Source of the DNA: Hyphomicrobium sp. LHD-15
GTDB lineage: Bacteria; Pseudomonadota; Alphaproteobacteria; Rhizobiales; Hyphomicrobiaceae
DNA length: 64,000 bases
Assembly: GCF_031157355.1 (NCBI RefSeq)
Contig: NZ_JAVIFT010000009.1
Coordinates: forward strand, 1 to 64,000
Direction of reading: 5' to 3'
Both the position numbers and the translations under genes were made by a program. Of this stretch, positions 45,565 through 55,600 are shown one piece after another. Within the stretch, counting starts at the first letter, position 1. Each line of letters begins with the position of its first letter. A model generated the notes under the pieces. The model was not told where the DNA came from and ran no database searches. It saw only the letters and a program-made list of their open reading frames with translations.

Positions 45565-46212
45565 ATGAAGCCTATACCCGTTGCGGAAGCCGTTGCAATG
45601 ATACCGGACGGTGCCGTCCTTTTGGTCGGCGGCTTCATGGGCGTCGGCACGCCGGAACGGATCGTCGACGAAATCGTGCGTCAGGGAAAGCACGAGCTCA
45701 CTGTCATCGCCAATGACACCGCGAAGCCTGGAACCGGCATAGCAAAGCTGATCAGCGCAAAGCTCGTGCGCACCGCAATCGTGAGCCACATCGGGCTCAA
45801 CCCCGAAACGCAGCAGCAGATGCATGCTGGTGTGCTCACGGTAGAGTTGGTTCCGCAGGGAACGCTCATCGAGCGCATTCGTGCAGGCGGCTTTGGCCTC
45901 GGCGGCGTGCTTACGCCAACCGGCGTCGGTACGGTCGTAGAGGAGGGCAAGCGGAAGATCGACGTGGACGGGCAGGACTTCCTGCTTGAAACCCCGCTCA
46001 AGGGAGACTTCGCCCTCGTTCACGCCTTCCTCGCCGACTATATCGGTAATCTTTCTTATGCGTTGACGGCGCGGAACTTCAATCCGCTGGTCGCGATGGC
46101 GGCTGCGACGGTGATCGCCGGCGCCGAACACATCGTTCCGGTCGGATTGATAGCCCCGGATCACGTCGTGACGCCGGCTCCCTTGGTCGACTACCTCGTC
46201 GCAAACGAGTGA
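45565..46212 (+). CDS. CoA transferase subunit A (AtoD/ScoA type)
   Basis: A 215-residue subunit starting MKPIPVAEAVAMIPDGAVLLVGGFMGVGTPERIV. It has the CoA-binding G-x-G region and RIRAGGFGLGGVLTPTGVGTVVEEGK. With subunit B it moves CoA between carboxylic acids (acetate/acetoacetate or similar). ATG 45565 is favoured; GTG 45553 is in frame. The stop overlaps the subunit B region. Confidence 0.92.
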   Translation: MKPIPVAEAVAMIPDGAVLLVGGFMGVGTPERIVDEIVRQGKHELTVIANDTAKPGTGIAKLISAKLVRTAIVSHIGLNPETQQQMHAGVLTVELVPQGTLIERIRAGGFGLGGVLTPTGVGTVVEEGKRKIDVDGQDFLLETPLKGDFALVHAFLADYIGNLSYALTARNFNPLVAMAAATVIAGAEHIVPVGLIAPDHVVTPAPLVDYLVANE

Positions 46213-46217
46213 CCGCA

Positions 46218-46868
46218 ATGGACGCACAGACGCTCATCGCACGACGCATTGCCCGCGAGCTGCGGACTGGAATGCTCGTTAACCTCGGCATCGGCATTCC
46301 GACGCTCGTTGCCAACTATGTGCCGGCCAACATCGACGTCTTCTTCCAGTCAGAGAACGGCTTGATCGGAACCGGTCCCATACCGGAGGCTGGCATGGCG
46401 CATCCGACCCTGACGGATGCCGGTGGCCGGCCGGTCACTGCGCTGCCCGGGGCATGCACGTTCGATAGCGCTATCTCGTTCGGCCTCATCCGCGGCGGCC
46501 ATGTCGACATGACCGTGCTCGGAGGTTTACAGGTCGACCAGCGCGGCTTGCTCGCCAACTGGATGATCCCAGGTAAGATGGTCCCGGGGATGGGTGGCGC
46601 AATGGATCTCGCGACCGGTGCGAAACGCGTTGTGGTCGCCATGCAGCACGTTGCCAAGGGCAAATCCAAGATCGTCAAGCAGTGCTCATTGCCGCTGACG
46701 TCTGTGCGCCCCGTGGATCTCGTCGTCACGGAACTTGCTGTCATCGCGTTTTCGGAAGGCCGCGCAACTCTCAGCGAGCGCGCGCCCGGAATATCTATCG
46801 AAGAGATCTCCGAGGCGACTGAGGCAGAATTGATCATCCCGCAGAGGGTGCCTGAAATGATTCTTTAG
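46218..46868 (+). CDS. CoA transferase subunit B (AtoA/ScoB type)
   Basis: A 216-residue subunit with the catalytic-Glu motif SENGLIGTGP, preceded by LVNLGIGIPTLVANYVP and followed by HVDMTVLGGLQVDQRGLLANWMIPGKMVPGMGGAMDLATGAKRVVVAMQH. The Glu forms the glutamyl-CoA intermediate. A GTG at 46209 overlaps the subunit A stop and may be the true start; ATG 46218 is given here. Converges on ppk2. Confidence 0.92.
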   Translation: MDAQTLIARRIARELRTGMLVNLGIGIPTLVANYVPANIDVFFQSENGLIGTGPIPEAGMAHPTLTDAGGRPVTALPGACTFDSAISFGLIRGGHVDMTVLGGLQVDQRGLLANWMIPGKMVPGMGGAMDLATGAKRVVVAMQHVAKGKSKIVKQCSLPLTSVRPVDLVVTELAVIAFSEGRATLSERAPGISIEEISEATEAELIIPQRVPEMIL

Positions 46869-46945
46869 GCACTGAATCCGGCGCTCGGATCACCGGTGCC
46901 GCCATCCCCATCGAGGGAGGCCGGACGGCACAATGATCCGGCCCG

Positions 46946-47800
46946 TCAATGGACTTCGGGAACCTGTTTGACAGGATGGACGAGGTCGCCTGCGCCTGCC
47001 GTTACGCGACGCTTCGGGAGCTTCACCTTTTCCCGTGGAACGCTCTTGTAGGGAATCTTGCCCAGGAGATGCTCGATGATATTGAGGCGAGCCCGCCTTT
47101 TGTCGTCGGAGCGCGCCACATACCAGGGAGCCCAGGCGGTATCCGTCGCCAGGAACATGTCGTCGCGCGCTTTCGAATAGTCGTTCCACCGCGTGTAGGA
47201 CTTGATGTCCATGCCAGAAAGTTTCCAGATTTTCCGATCGTCGTCGATGCGGTCTTCGAGCCGTTTGGTCTGTTCGTCCGGACTAACCTCAAGCCAGTAC
47301 TTGAGCAGGATAACCCCAGATTCCGTGATCGCTTTTTCAACGTCGGGAACGATGTTGAGAAAACGCTTGGCCTGCTCATCGGTGCAGAAGCCCATGACGC
47401 GTTCGACGCCGGCGCGATTGTACCAGCTCCGGTCGAATATCACGACCTCTCCGCCCGCGGGCAGGTGAGGCAGATAGCGCTGGATATACATTTGTGACTT
47501 CTCGCGCTCGGTCGGCGCGGGCAATGCCACCACACGGAACACACGAGGGCTGACCCGCGCTGTGATGGCCTTGATGGTGCCGCCCTTGCCGGCGCCGTCG
47601 CGTCCCTCGAAAACGATGCAGATCTTCTTCTCCTCGTGCCGTACCCACTCCTGAAGCTTCACGAGCTCTCCGTGCAGCCGCTTGAGCTCCTTTTCAAAGG
47701 CTTTGCGCTTGAGTTTGCCCTCGTCGTTCAGTGTGGATTCGTCGGTGTTTTCCGACGCCCTCTCACTTGCGCGGCTGCGTGTGCTTCTGCGGTGTTCCAT
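46946..47800 (-). CDS. ppk2: Polyphosphate kinase 2
   Basis: A 284-residue PPK2 enzyme: Walker A FEGRDGAGKGGTIKAI, Walker B VVIFDRSWYNRAGVERVMGFC, lid region with RWNDYSKARDDMF. It moves phosphate between polyphosphate and nucleotides (GDP/ADP or AMP, depending on class). The first 30 residues are charged and variable. AAGGAG lies six bases before ATG 47800. Its place beside an acyl-phosphate kinase module suggests a shared role in ATP supply under energy limitation. Confidence 0.95.
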   Translation of the reverse strand: MEHRRSTRSRASERASENTDESTLNDEGKLKRKAFEKELKRLHGELVKLQEWVRHEEKKICIVFEGRDGAGKGGTIKAITARVSPRVFRVVALPAPTEREKSQMYIQRYLPHLPAGGEVVIFDRSWYNRAGVERVMGFCTDEQAKRFLNIVPDVEKAITESGVILLKYWLEVSPDEQTKRLEDRIDDDRKIWKLSGMDIKSYTRWNDYSKARDDMFLATDTAWAPWYVARSDDKRRARLNIIEHLLGKIPYKSVPREKVKLPKRRVTAGAGDLVHPVKQVPEVH

Positions 47801-47848
47801 TTCTCGCTCCTTCCTTGGTCGCCCAAGGCGGTGATCTTTGGTTCCCCA

Positions 47849-48628
47849 TCAATGACCGGAGAATTTCGGGACGCGCTTCTCGCGAAACGCCCGAATGCCT
47901 TCGGCATAGTCCTCGCTGTCGTAAACGATGCGTCTAAGTCCCTGCACACGCTCGAACCGGCGGGGGCTCATGGGATGGGCACCCGCGAGCATCCGCATTT
48001 GCTCCTTCATGACTGAGATCGACAGCGGCGCGTTCTGGCAGATATCCCAGGCGAGACCTTGTGTGAAGGCCTCTAGCTCCTCGGCCGGGACCACACGGTT
48101 GACAACACCGAGGCGTTCGGCGCGCTCGGCGGAGATTGGCTTCGCCGTGAATACCATCTCCTTCACGACACGTAGCGGACACGCGTTGAGGAAGGTCAGC
48201 ATCCCGGTGACATTGTAGGGAACTCCGAGCTTCGCCGGCGTCACGGCGAACGTTGCGCTCGGCGCGGCAACGATGAGATCGCACGCGAACGCGAGTTCGC
48301 ACGCGCCGCCCCACACACCCCCTTCGATCATCGCGATTACTGGCGCCGGAAACTCCTCTATTGCTCTCACGAGCGCACGGAGCGGGTCGTCCCAGCCAAG
48401 CGGATCGCGACGGCCTTCAGGAAGTTCGTTCACGTCGTGGCCGGCGGACCATACCGTGGTGCCGGGCTGGGCGCGCAGGATGACAACTCGGGCGTGCTTG
48501 TCTGCAAAGCCCATGAGTGCGCCGATCACGTCCTCGACAACCTCGGCCGAAAGCGCATTGCGCCTTTCAGGATTGTCGAGGATGATGGTGCCGACCGCAC
48601 CGTCCAGCTTGGTCTCTATAAGAGGCAT
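47849..48628 (-). CDS. Methylmalonyl-CoA decarboxylase-like crotonase
   Basis: A 259-residue crotonase-fold protein closely resembling E. coli ScpB (YgfG) in layout: NPERRNALSAEVVEDVIGAL, VWSAGHDVNELPEGRRDPLGWDDPLRALVRAIEEFPAPVIAMIEGGVWGGACELAFACDL, TPAKLGVPYNVTGMLTF and the end RIVYDSEDYAEGIRAFREKRVPKFSGH. ScpB decarboxylates methylmalonyl-CoA to propionyl-CoA. GGGAGG lies seven bases before ATG 48628; upstream in-frame extension is rejected. It follows ppk2's direction and precedes it in the likely transcript. Confidence 0.85.
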   Translation of the reverse strand: MPLIETKLDGAVGTIILDNPERRNALSAEVVEDVIGALMGFADKHARVVILRAQPGTTVWSAGHDVNELPEGRRDPLGWDDPLRALVRAIEEFPAPVIAMIEGGVWGGACELAFACDLIVAAPSATFAVTPAKLGVPYNVTGMLTFLNACPLRVVKEMVFTAKPISAERAERLGVVNRVVPAEELEAFTQGLAWDICQNAPLSISVMKEQMRMLAGAHPMSPRRFERVQGLRRIVYDSEDYAEGIRAFREKRVPKFSGH

Positions 48629-48772
48629 TTGGTGGCCTCCCGCGACATTGCTTCGATCTTTGGGTCGTACAAGATCGCAATGTAGCAAATATTCGAACCG
48701 ATGCGCCATCGGATGATATAGTGAATCGTAGAATTTTGGTTTTCCAGCGGGGCTGACGCGTGAGGCGGTGTC

Positions 48773-49315
48773 GTGATCGATGCGCGAACCTATCAGGCAG
48801 CCACGACTTTGAGCGACGGCACTTCCGTGACCGTTCGCGCCATACGCCCGGATGATTGGCGCGCAGTTCTTACTGCGTTTGAGGGGCTTGATTCCGAGTC
48901 GGTCTATAAGCGCTTCTTCACCTACAAGAAAACGTTGGCCGACGACGAGCTGCGGCAGATCACCGAGGTCGACTTCGATCGCGTCGTTGCGCTCGTGGTG
49001 GTCACAGCGGAGAACGGCGGTGATCCCCAATTGATCGGAGGCGGCCGCTACGCGTTCAATGAGGTAGCGAGCGTGCAGGACAGCGCCGAGATCGCTTTCA
49101 TTACCAGTGAGGGTTACCGCGGGCGGGGCGTCGCCCCTCTGCTTCTCAAACACCTCGCTGGGATCGCGAGGGAGCGGGGTGTTTCGCGGTTCGAGGCACA
49201 GGTTCTATCCCAGAACCAAGCGATGCTCTCAGTCTTCCGGAGGAGCGGCCTGCCTATCACAACGCAGTTCAACGGCGATGTTTTTACCGTCTGTCTCTCA
49301 CTGATCGCAGGTTAG
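48773..49315 (+). CDS. GNAT family N-acetyltransferase
   Basis: A 180-residue GNAT protein: TVRAIRPDDWRAVLTAFEGLDSESVYKRFF at the N-terminus, acetyl-CoA motif A VQDSAEIAFITSEGYRGRGVAPLLLKHLAGIARERGVSRFEAQVLSQNQAMLSVFRRSGLP. This form resembles the acetyltransferase domain of Pat-type protein lysine acetyltransferases, which acetylate acyl-CoA synthetases; a role in controlling the nearby acyl-CoA enzymes is conceivable. Start is GTG 48773 with GAGG seven bases upstream. Confidence 0.85.
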   Translation: MIDARTYQAATTLSDGTSVTVRAIRPDDWRAVLTAFEGLDSESVYKRFFTYKKTLADDELRQITEVDFDRVVALVVVTAENGGDPQLIGGGRYAFNEVASVQDSAEIAFITSEGYRGRGVAPLLLKHLAGIARERGVSRFEAQVLSQNQAMLSVFRRSGLPITTQFNGDVFTVCLSLIAG

Positions 49316-49428
49316 GGTTCGAGGCGCCCGGTCACGAAATGGTAGGCGCGTGAGGAAGTGTGGCGTCATTTGTGAGCCGCGCAGGATCAGCTGCCGGAAA
49401 CAGCGAAGGGTTGGCATCGGGACAACGT

Positions 49429-50655
49429 TCATCCAGGAAGCACAGTGGGAAGCTCGACGACCTGAGCCAAGCCCCCGTCGGGACGATTTGAGATTCTGAT
49501 GTCCCCTCCGTCCCTGCGGATGATCTCGCGAGAGATCGTGAGGCCCAAGCCGGCACCGGGGATTTTCTGGCCACGCGCCCTATCGGCTCGGAAAAACGGC
49601 TCGAATACCTGGTCCAGAACATCGGCTGAAATACCGGGCCCCTGATCAGAGATGGTAATTCGCGCCATCGCACCTCCGGTGACGGCTACAGCGCCGCGTA
49701 CGCCATGGGTCGCGGCGTTGATCAGGAGGTTCCGCAATGCGCGGCTCAAAGCCAGTCGGTTGGCCCTGACGTACGCTTCGCTCGTGTCGATCACCTCGAT
49801 TTCAAAATTCTGTTCCTGCAAATCTTCCACGACGCTCCTGACAAGGTCATCCACCCGAATGACTTCCAGCGACGCCTTCGTCGTTTCCTCTCGGACAAGC
49901 TGAATCGCGCTGTCGGCAATCCGTTCGAGTTCGTCGATATCCCTGAGCCACAAAGTCCGCTCCTCATCGTCCGTGACAAATTCCGCTCGCAATCTCATGC
50001 GCGTCAGTGGGGTGCGAAGGTCGTGGCCGGCCGCCGCAACGAGCCTCATCCGGCTTTCGGTGGCGCGTTTCAGGCGAGCGGAAAGCGAGTTGATCGCGGC
50101 TGCCGTCGCGCGAACCTCCGCGGGGCCTCGTTCGGCGAGCATCGGAAGGCTGCCGTCCGGGCTGACCGACTCGGCCGCGCTTTCAAGGAGCGCCAGGGGC
50201 TTGCTCATACGATGGGCTGCGAACACCGCAATCGATCCGACACCAATCGTGATGAGTACGAACCAAATCCATAATTCTGGCTCTGATGGAGGATCAATGT
50301 CGACAACGGCCCAGCTTTGAGGTCCGACGCGTATCGACGCGATGCGGAATCGGCTGTCGTCTCGATTGTACGTCACGATAACGTCGACGGGTGTTCCATG
50401 CTGCGCAGTGCTTGCGCGCATCAGTTCGGTTTGTTTTTTGTCGAGCACGCCCGCATCGGGGTGCCGAGATAGACCCTCCACTTCAGGATTATGTTTTCCA
50501 AGCCGTTCTATGGTTATGAGCTGCTTGGCGAGGAATTCGATCTCCATGTCATTCGGCGTCGCAAAAACATACATCACGGCAAGCGTGATCAATGCCACGA
50601 CCGAAACGATGGAGGTCACGAGAAGCAGGGCGATCTTGGCCCGCAGCGTATTCAT
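49429..50655 (-). CDS. Two-component sensor histidine kinase
   Basis: A 408-residue kinase with membrane helices at about 7-31 and 128-148 around a ~95-residue periplasmic sensor domain. HAMP follows, then the H-box AAAGHDLRTPLTRMRLRAEF (His211), N-box NLLINAATHG, and ATP lid DQGPGISADVLDQVFEPFFRADRARGQKIPGAGLGLTIS. The signal is unknown. Its start overlaps the response-regulator stop by four bases (ATGA), so the pair is one operon. Confidence 0.93.
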   Translation of the reverse strand: MNTLRAKIALLLVTSIVSVVALITLAVMYVFATPNDMEIEFLAKQLITIERLGKHNPEVEGLSRHPDAGVLDKKQTELMRASTAQHGTPVDVIVTYNRDDSRFRIASIRVGPQSWAVVDIDPPSEPELWIWFVLITIGVGSIAVFAAHRMSKPLALLESAAESVSPDGSLPMLAERGPAEVRATAAAINSLSARLKRATESRMRLVAAAGHDLRTPLTRMRLRAEFVTDDEERTLWLRDIDELERIADSAIQLVREETTKASLEVIRVDDLVRSVVEDLQEQNFEIEVIDTSEAYVRANRLALSRALRNLLINAATHGVRGAVAVTGGAMARITISDQGPGISADVLDQVFEPFFRADRARGQKIPGAGLGLTISREIIRRDGGDIRISNRPDGGLAQVVELPTVLPG

Positions 50656-51377
50656 CTGTGCCTATCCAGAATACGGACCTTGGCGGCGAGCTGATATCCG
50701 CCGTTGCGGACAGTCTTGAAGAATTGAGGCGCGCCGCCGTCCGAAAGCTTACGCCGCAGCCGGCTGATCAGAACGTCGATCGAGCGATCCAGAACCTCGC
50801 CGTCGCCTCCACGCGTCAGGTCGAGGAGTTGATCGCGCGTGAGTACGCGCCCCGGCCGGTCCAAAAAGGTCATCAGCAGATCGAACTCGGCGCCGGTGAG
50901 GGGCACATCGCCGCCATTGGGGTCGGTCACCGAACGGGTGGACGGATCGGCTACGAAGTTCTCGAAGTGATAGACACCGGCCGTGCGAGGCTCCAGGTCG
51001 GAATTTGCGACCCGTCGGAGGACCGCACGTGCCCTGGCTAGCAGCTCTCTTGGATTGAATGGCTTTCCGAGGTAGTCGTCGGCGCCGATTTCAAGACCGA
51101 TGATCCGGTCGACATCCTCCCTCAAGGCCGTGAGCAGGATGATCGGAATTGTCGATCGCGCTGCTCTCAAATCCCGGCAAAGATCGAGTCCCGAACCGTC
51201 GGGCAGCATCACGTCGAGGATGATGAGATCGATCTGATTGGTCACGATCCTCTCGTGCACCTCCGAACACTTCGATGCGAGCAGAACGCGAAAGCCTTGC
51301 TCCTGCATGTAGCGAGCGATCATTTTCCGGATTTCCGTGTCGTCATCGACAACGAGAATTTGCGCGTGCGGGCTCAT
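50652..51377 (-). CDS. OmpR-family response regulator
   Basis: A 241-residue regulator with a receiver domain (QILVVDDDTEIRKMIARYM, phosphoacceptor Asp55 in LIILDVMLPDGSG, Lys in GADDYLGKPFNPRELLARARAVLRR) and a winged-helix DNA-binding domain (LTGAEFDLLMTFLDRPGRVLTRDQLLDLTRGGDGEVLDRSIDVLISRLRRKL). It pairs with the kinase downstream. Targets are not evident; the DUF3313 gene upstream, on the other strand, is a candidate. Confidence 0.95.
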   Translation of the reverse strand: MSPHAQILVVDDDTEIRKMIARYMQEQGFRVLLASKCSEVHERIVTNQIDLIILDVMLPDGSGLDLCRDLRAARSTIPIILLTALREDVDRIIGLEIGADDYLGKPFNPRELLARARAVLRRVANSDLEPRTAGVYHFENFVADPSTRSVTDPNGGDVPLTGAEFDLLMTFLDRPGRVLTRDQLLDLTRGGDGEVLDRSIDVLISRLRRKLSDGGAPQFFKTVRNGGYQLAAKVRILDRHR

Positions 51378-51742
51378 ATCCGACCGTCAATGCCTCTGCT
51401 CTATCGTGTTGATCTATCTCTGCCGTAGAGCGCTGGAGCAACTTTTTTGTGTCAAAGGCTGTCTACGGACCGCCAAGACATGTTTCGACATAAAAAACGC
51501 ACGGAGGGAAACGTTCGGACATTCAAGTCCGGATATTAAGCCACGAGAACTCCTTATCGATTGCCGCGAGCGTTAACGATCGGGGGTTCTGAATGCGCTT
51601 TCCAACTGGGTCGAGGGCCTCAAGAGCGGCCAGAAATGGTATCGCGGCCGGCAAGGCATTTTCTGCAGGGGGCACTCACTTCGCGCCATTGGTCACCAGG
51701 CCCAGCGTCTCGTCGGTGGAGCAGGTGAGCAGGAGGCGATCA
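51378..51742. other. Intergenic region before the DUF3313 gene
   Basis: These 365 bases lie between a two-component operon and the divergent lipoprotein gene and must hold both promoters. One plus-strand open frame from 51593 runs into the lipoprotein gene in frame but shows no ribosome-binding site or motif. No terminator or palindrome stands out. Confidence 0.45.
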
Positions 51743-52597
51743 ATGCGCGTGCCGCCTGGTTCTACGAACCTCGTCATGTTGGCCATGGTCGGTCTTCTTC
51801 CCGCATGCGCCAGTGCACCTCTAGTGCAAGGTGTCGGATTGACGTCCTACGACGCAATGACGCCTTCCGACGGCCTGCTGACAAAGGCGCGTCTTCAAGT
51901 GAAGAAGGAGCAGGTGCTGGCGGCCAAGACGATCAAAATCCAACCGACCGCGTTTCCTTCCACTATTGCGCCGAAGCTCTCGTACGAACAGCGTGAGCTT
52001 GTCGCCAATGCCATAAATCGTGCGCTGTGCATCAACCTCAGCGACCGCTTCAAAGTCGTAACACCCTACGAACCGGCGGATTTGACCGTTCGCGCAACCG
52101 TCACTCAGGCGACGGAAACCGATGAGGTCGCGGCGGGCGTATCGGCTGCCGCATCGCTAGGCATGAACTTCGTAAAGGTGAATGTGCCGGTTCCGGTGCC
52201 GCGCGTTCCGATCGGACTGGGCAGCCTTTCGCTCGAGTCGGAGGCTATCGACTCTCAGGGCTATCAACAGGCATCCATGCTTTGGGCAAGAGGCGCGACG
52301 GCGTTTTTCAGCTCGCCAAAGGCGTCGAAAGCAAGTGACGCCTACGATCTGGCGGACAAGTTCGCTGACGACTTCGCCCACCTGCTCATAAAAGGCGAGA
52401 GCCCCTTCGATAACGGGGGCATCAGCCTGCCATCGCTGCCTTCTTGGCAAAAAATCAACTCCACCATGGGGCTCGCTCCGAAGTACGCCGCTTGTGAAAA
52501 CTACGGCCGCGCTCCGGGAATCGCCGGCGCTGTCGGCGAGCAACTTGGGTTGCCGCCTGAATGGACCGACAACGGCGCCAAACAAGCATCACGATAG
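51743..52597 (+). CDS. DUF3313 lipoprotein
   Basis: A 284-residue lipoprotein: signal and lipobox MLAMVGLLPACAS (Cys at about 22), then the DUF3313 domain (LTSYDAMTPSDGLLTKARLQVKKEQVLAAKTIKIQPTAFP, YEQRELVANAINRALCINLSDRFKVV, DLTVRATVTQATETD). AGGAGG stands seven bases before ATG 51743. The family is found in the outer-membrane periplasmic face; function is unknown. Confidence 0.82.
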   Translation: MRVPPGSTNLVMLAMVGLLPACASAPLVQGVGLTSYDAMTPSDGLLTKARLQVKKEQVLAAKTIKIQPTAFPSTIAPKLSYEQRELVANAINRALCINLSDRFKVVTPYEPADLTVRATVTQATETDEVAAGVSAAASLGMNFVKVNVPVPVPRVPIGLGSLSLESEAIDSQGYQQASMLWARGATAFFSSPKASKASDAYDLADKFADDFAHLLIKGESPFDNGGISLPSLPSWQKINSTMGLAPKYAACENYGRAPGIAGAVGEQLGLPPEWTDNGAKQASR

Positions 52598-52652
52598 AAC
52601 CCCGCGCGATTTCGCTAGATACAACGCCACATCAAGGGAACGCGTTTAGCCG

Positions 52653-55600
52653 ATGCAATCGCCAGAGATGACAAACTCCATCCAGCATTCTCTGGATGGA
52701 ACGGCCCCGTGTTGCCTGCGGAGTGCCGTGCGGGTGTCGGTTGTCGTGCCGACGCTCAACGAGGTCGAGAACGTCGATGCGTTGCTTGCCGCAATCCTCG
52801 CCGAAGGTGGGAACGGTCTCGATTTCGAGATTCTAATCGCTGACGGCGGTTCGACGGACGGCACTGTCGAGCAGGTGAGGAAGTGGGAAGGTGTAACGAA
52901 TGTACGCCTTGTTGTGGGCGACGGAACACGGGGGCTGGCCGGCGATGTGCTGAAAGCTGCGGCGCTTGCCGTAGCCGATATCGTGGTTGTCATGGATGCC
53001 GACCTCAGCCATCCGCCCGGTCGCATCCGCGCGCTCGTCAATCCGGTCATGGATGGTTCGAGCGACATGGTGGTGGGCAGCCGCTTCGTGCCAGGCGGGG
53101 CAACCCCGGATTGGCCGTTTCGGAGACTTTTGCTGTCGCGCCTCGGCAGCCTGCTGGCATGGCCGCTGACGGAGGTGAAGGATCCGATGTCCGGATTTTT
53201 CGCGGTACGTCGGGATCGACTGCTCGCAGTCGATCCCGAGGCTGCGGGTTTCAAGATCGGGCTCGAGGTCATCGCCCACGGCGGTGGCGCACTGAGGGTT
53301 AGCGAGGTTCCGATCGTCTTTCCCGATCGCATACATGGCGAATCCAAGATCGGCAAGGCGCAGTTGGTGGCTTATCTGCGCCGTCTTTTTGCGTTGGCCG
53401 GTGGAGCGGTGTCGGCCGGCGGCGTAGCCCGCTTCGCAGCGGTTGGCCTCATCGGCATGTTCGTAGACATGTTTGTGTTTCTGGCCCTCTCGGGCCTCGG
53501 CGCGACGCTGATCACCGCTCACATCACCAGCTTTCTCGTCGCCACTCTGTCGAATTACGTCCTGAACTCGCGTTGGTCTTTCGCCGAAAGCTCGGGGGCG
53601 AGCCGGCAGCGACCGGGGGAGCTTTACCTGCGCTTCTTCACCGTGTGCCTCCTGGCTCTTGCAATTCGCGGCGGCATCCTGGCTGGGTCAACCGATATCC
53701 TCGGTGCATCCACGCAGGTCGCAATACTGTACGCAATCGGTGCCGCGGCCCTTGTTACGTATCTCGGCTCCGCTTTTTTTGTGTTTCCGTTCGTCAATCC
53801 ACGAGTTCCCGCCGACATACGCTGGCGCGTTGCCGCCATCGGCGTGGCGAGCTACGTCATCGTTCTGCGTCTGCTCTTCGTCGGCCTTGTCGATCTGTTG
53901 CCGCAAGAGGCTTATTATTGGAATTACTCACAGCATCTCGACATCAGCTATCTCGACCATCCGCCCATGGTGGCGTGGCTGATCTGGGCTGGCACCAACG
54001 TGTTCGGCGACAACGAGTTCGGCGTGCGCGTTCCTGCCTGGCTCAGCTGGTTCGTAACAGCTTTCTTCAGTTTTAAACTCACGCATAGGCTGTTCGGCAA
54101 GTCTGCGGCGTTCGTTAACTTGCTGCTTATTGCGGCATTGCCGTTCTATTTCGCGACCGGCTTCTTCATGACTCCTGATGCGCCGTTGCTCGCGGCGTGG
54201 GCCGGTGCACTCTATTTTCTGGAGCGCGCGCTGGTAGGTGGCCGGTCGAATGCCTGGTGGGGCGTCGGTGTCTGCATTGGCCTTGGGATGCTTTCGAAGT
54301 ACACGATCGCACTTCTTATGCCGGCCGCGTTGTTTTTCCTGCTTGTCGATGTGCGGTCGCGGATTTGGCTGAAGCGGCCCGAGCCTTATCTTGCCGCCGC
54401 GCTGGCGATGCTCATCTTCTCACCAGTCCTCTACTGGAATCTGGAAAACGGTTTTGCATCCTTCTTCTTCCAAGGCACGCGTCGCCTGAATGCTGCGTTA
54501 AATTTTTCGCTGCCGATGCTCGTCTTTAACGCCGCGATCCTGATTACTCCGGCGGTTCTGATTTCGGCGGTGGGGGTGATCTGGACGCTTCGCCGGTTCG
54601 AGAGGACGGCTCACGTGGATGAGGAAGTGCGGCGCCACTCGCGCTTCATCCTCATTTCAACGCTCGTTCCGCTGTGCGTGTTTCTCGTTTTCAGTTTGAC
54701 GCGCGACGCGAAACTCAACTGGACGGGGCCGGTGTGGCTTTCTGCTCTTCCCGCAATCGCGGCGTCAATTCTCTCTGCTGGGGAGCGTGCCCTGGCTTTC
54801 GAACGCGCGATGCGTCGCGTGTGGGTGCCAACGATCGGGACCAGCCTCGTGGCCTACGGGCTTCTCCTGAATTATCTCACGCTAGGTGTGCCGGGCCTCG
54901 GGTATGCCCTGCGTCTCCCGGATGTTCCGGTGGCCTGGAGCGAGTTCGGACGCGAAGCCGCTGACCTTGAACTCGAGGTGATGCAGGCCACGGGCACCGA
55001 GCCCTTCATGATCGGCCTAGATACCTACAACGTCGCGAGCGAACTCGCCTTCTACAACAATGGCAATGGCGAAGGCGCCACCAACTCGGTCGGACGCGGC
55101 GTTCTGGGGAAGATGAGCCTGATGTACGAGTACTGGCACGACGCAGGATCGTTGCGCGGCCGGCCGGCCGTGATGTTCGCCTTCAAGCGTTCCCATGTCG
55201 TCGATCCTGCGCTCGCCCATTACTTCGGAACGCTCGGAGATCCGATGGAGCGTGTCCTTTACAAGGATGGTTTGCCGGCGGGCAGCTTCTACTATCGAGT
55301 TGGCTACGATTTCCAGGGCGGACGATCCGGCTCCCGGTCTTCGGCTGCCGGTCCAGTGTTGCTTACTGAAGCCGTGATGAGCCAAAGCATTCGTTCCCCA
55401 GTTGGTGGGATTGGTTGCGAGGTCCTCTGCTATCGATCTCGATCGGTTCGCCGTCGGGCAGGACGGAGACAGGCGCGCGACGCTGCTCGCAGACCCCGTG
55501 CCCCGCACAGGAACCGTTCGATCCAGTGCGGAAGGGGCCGGCCATGCGCTCGGCGACGGCTACAAACACCAAGGCGTTCGGAGCTCGTCCGCACCGACTG

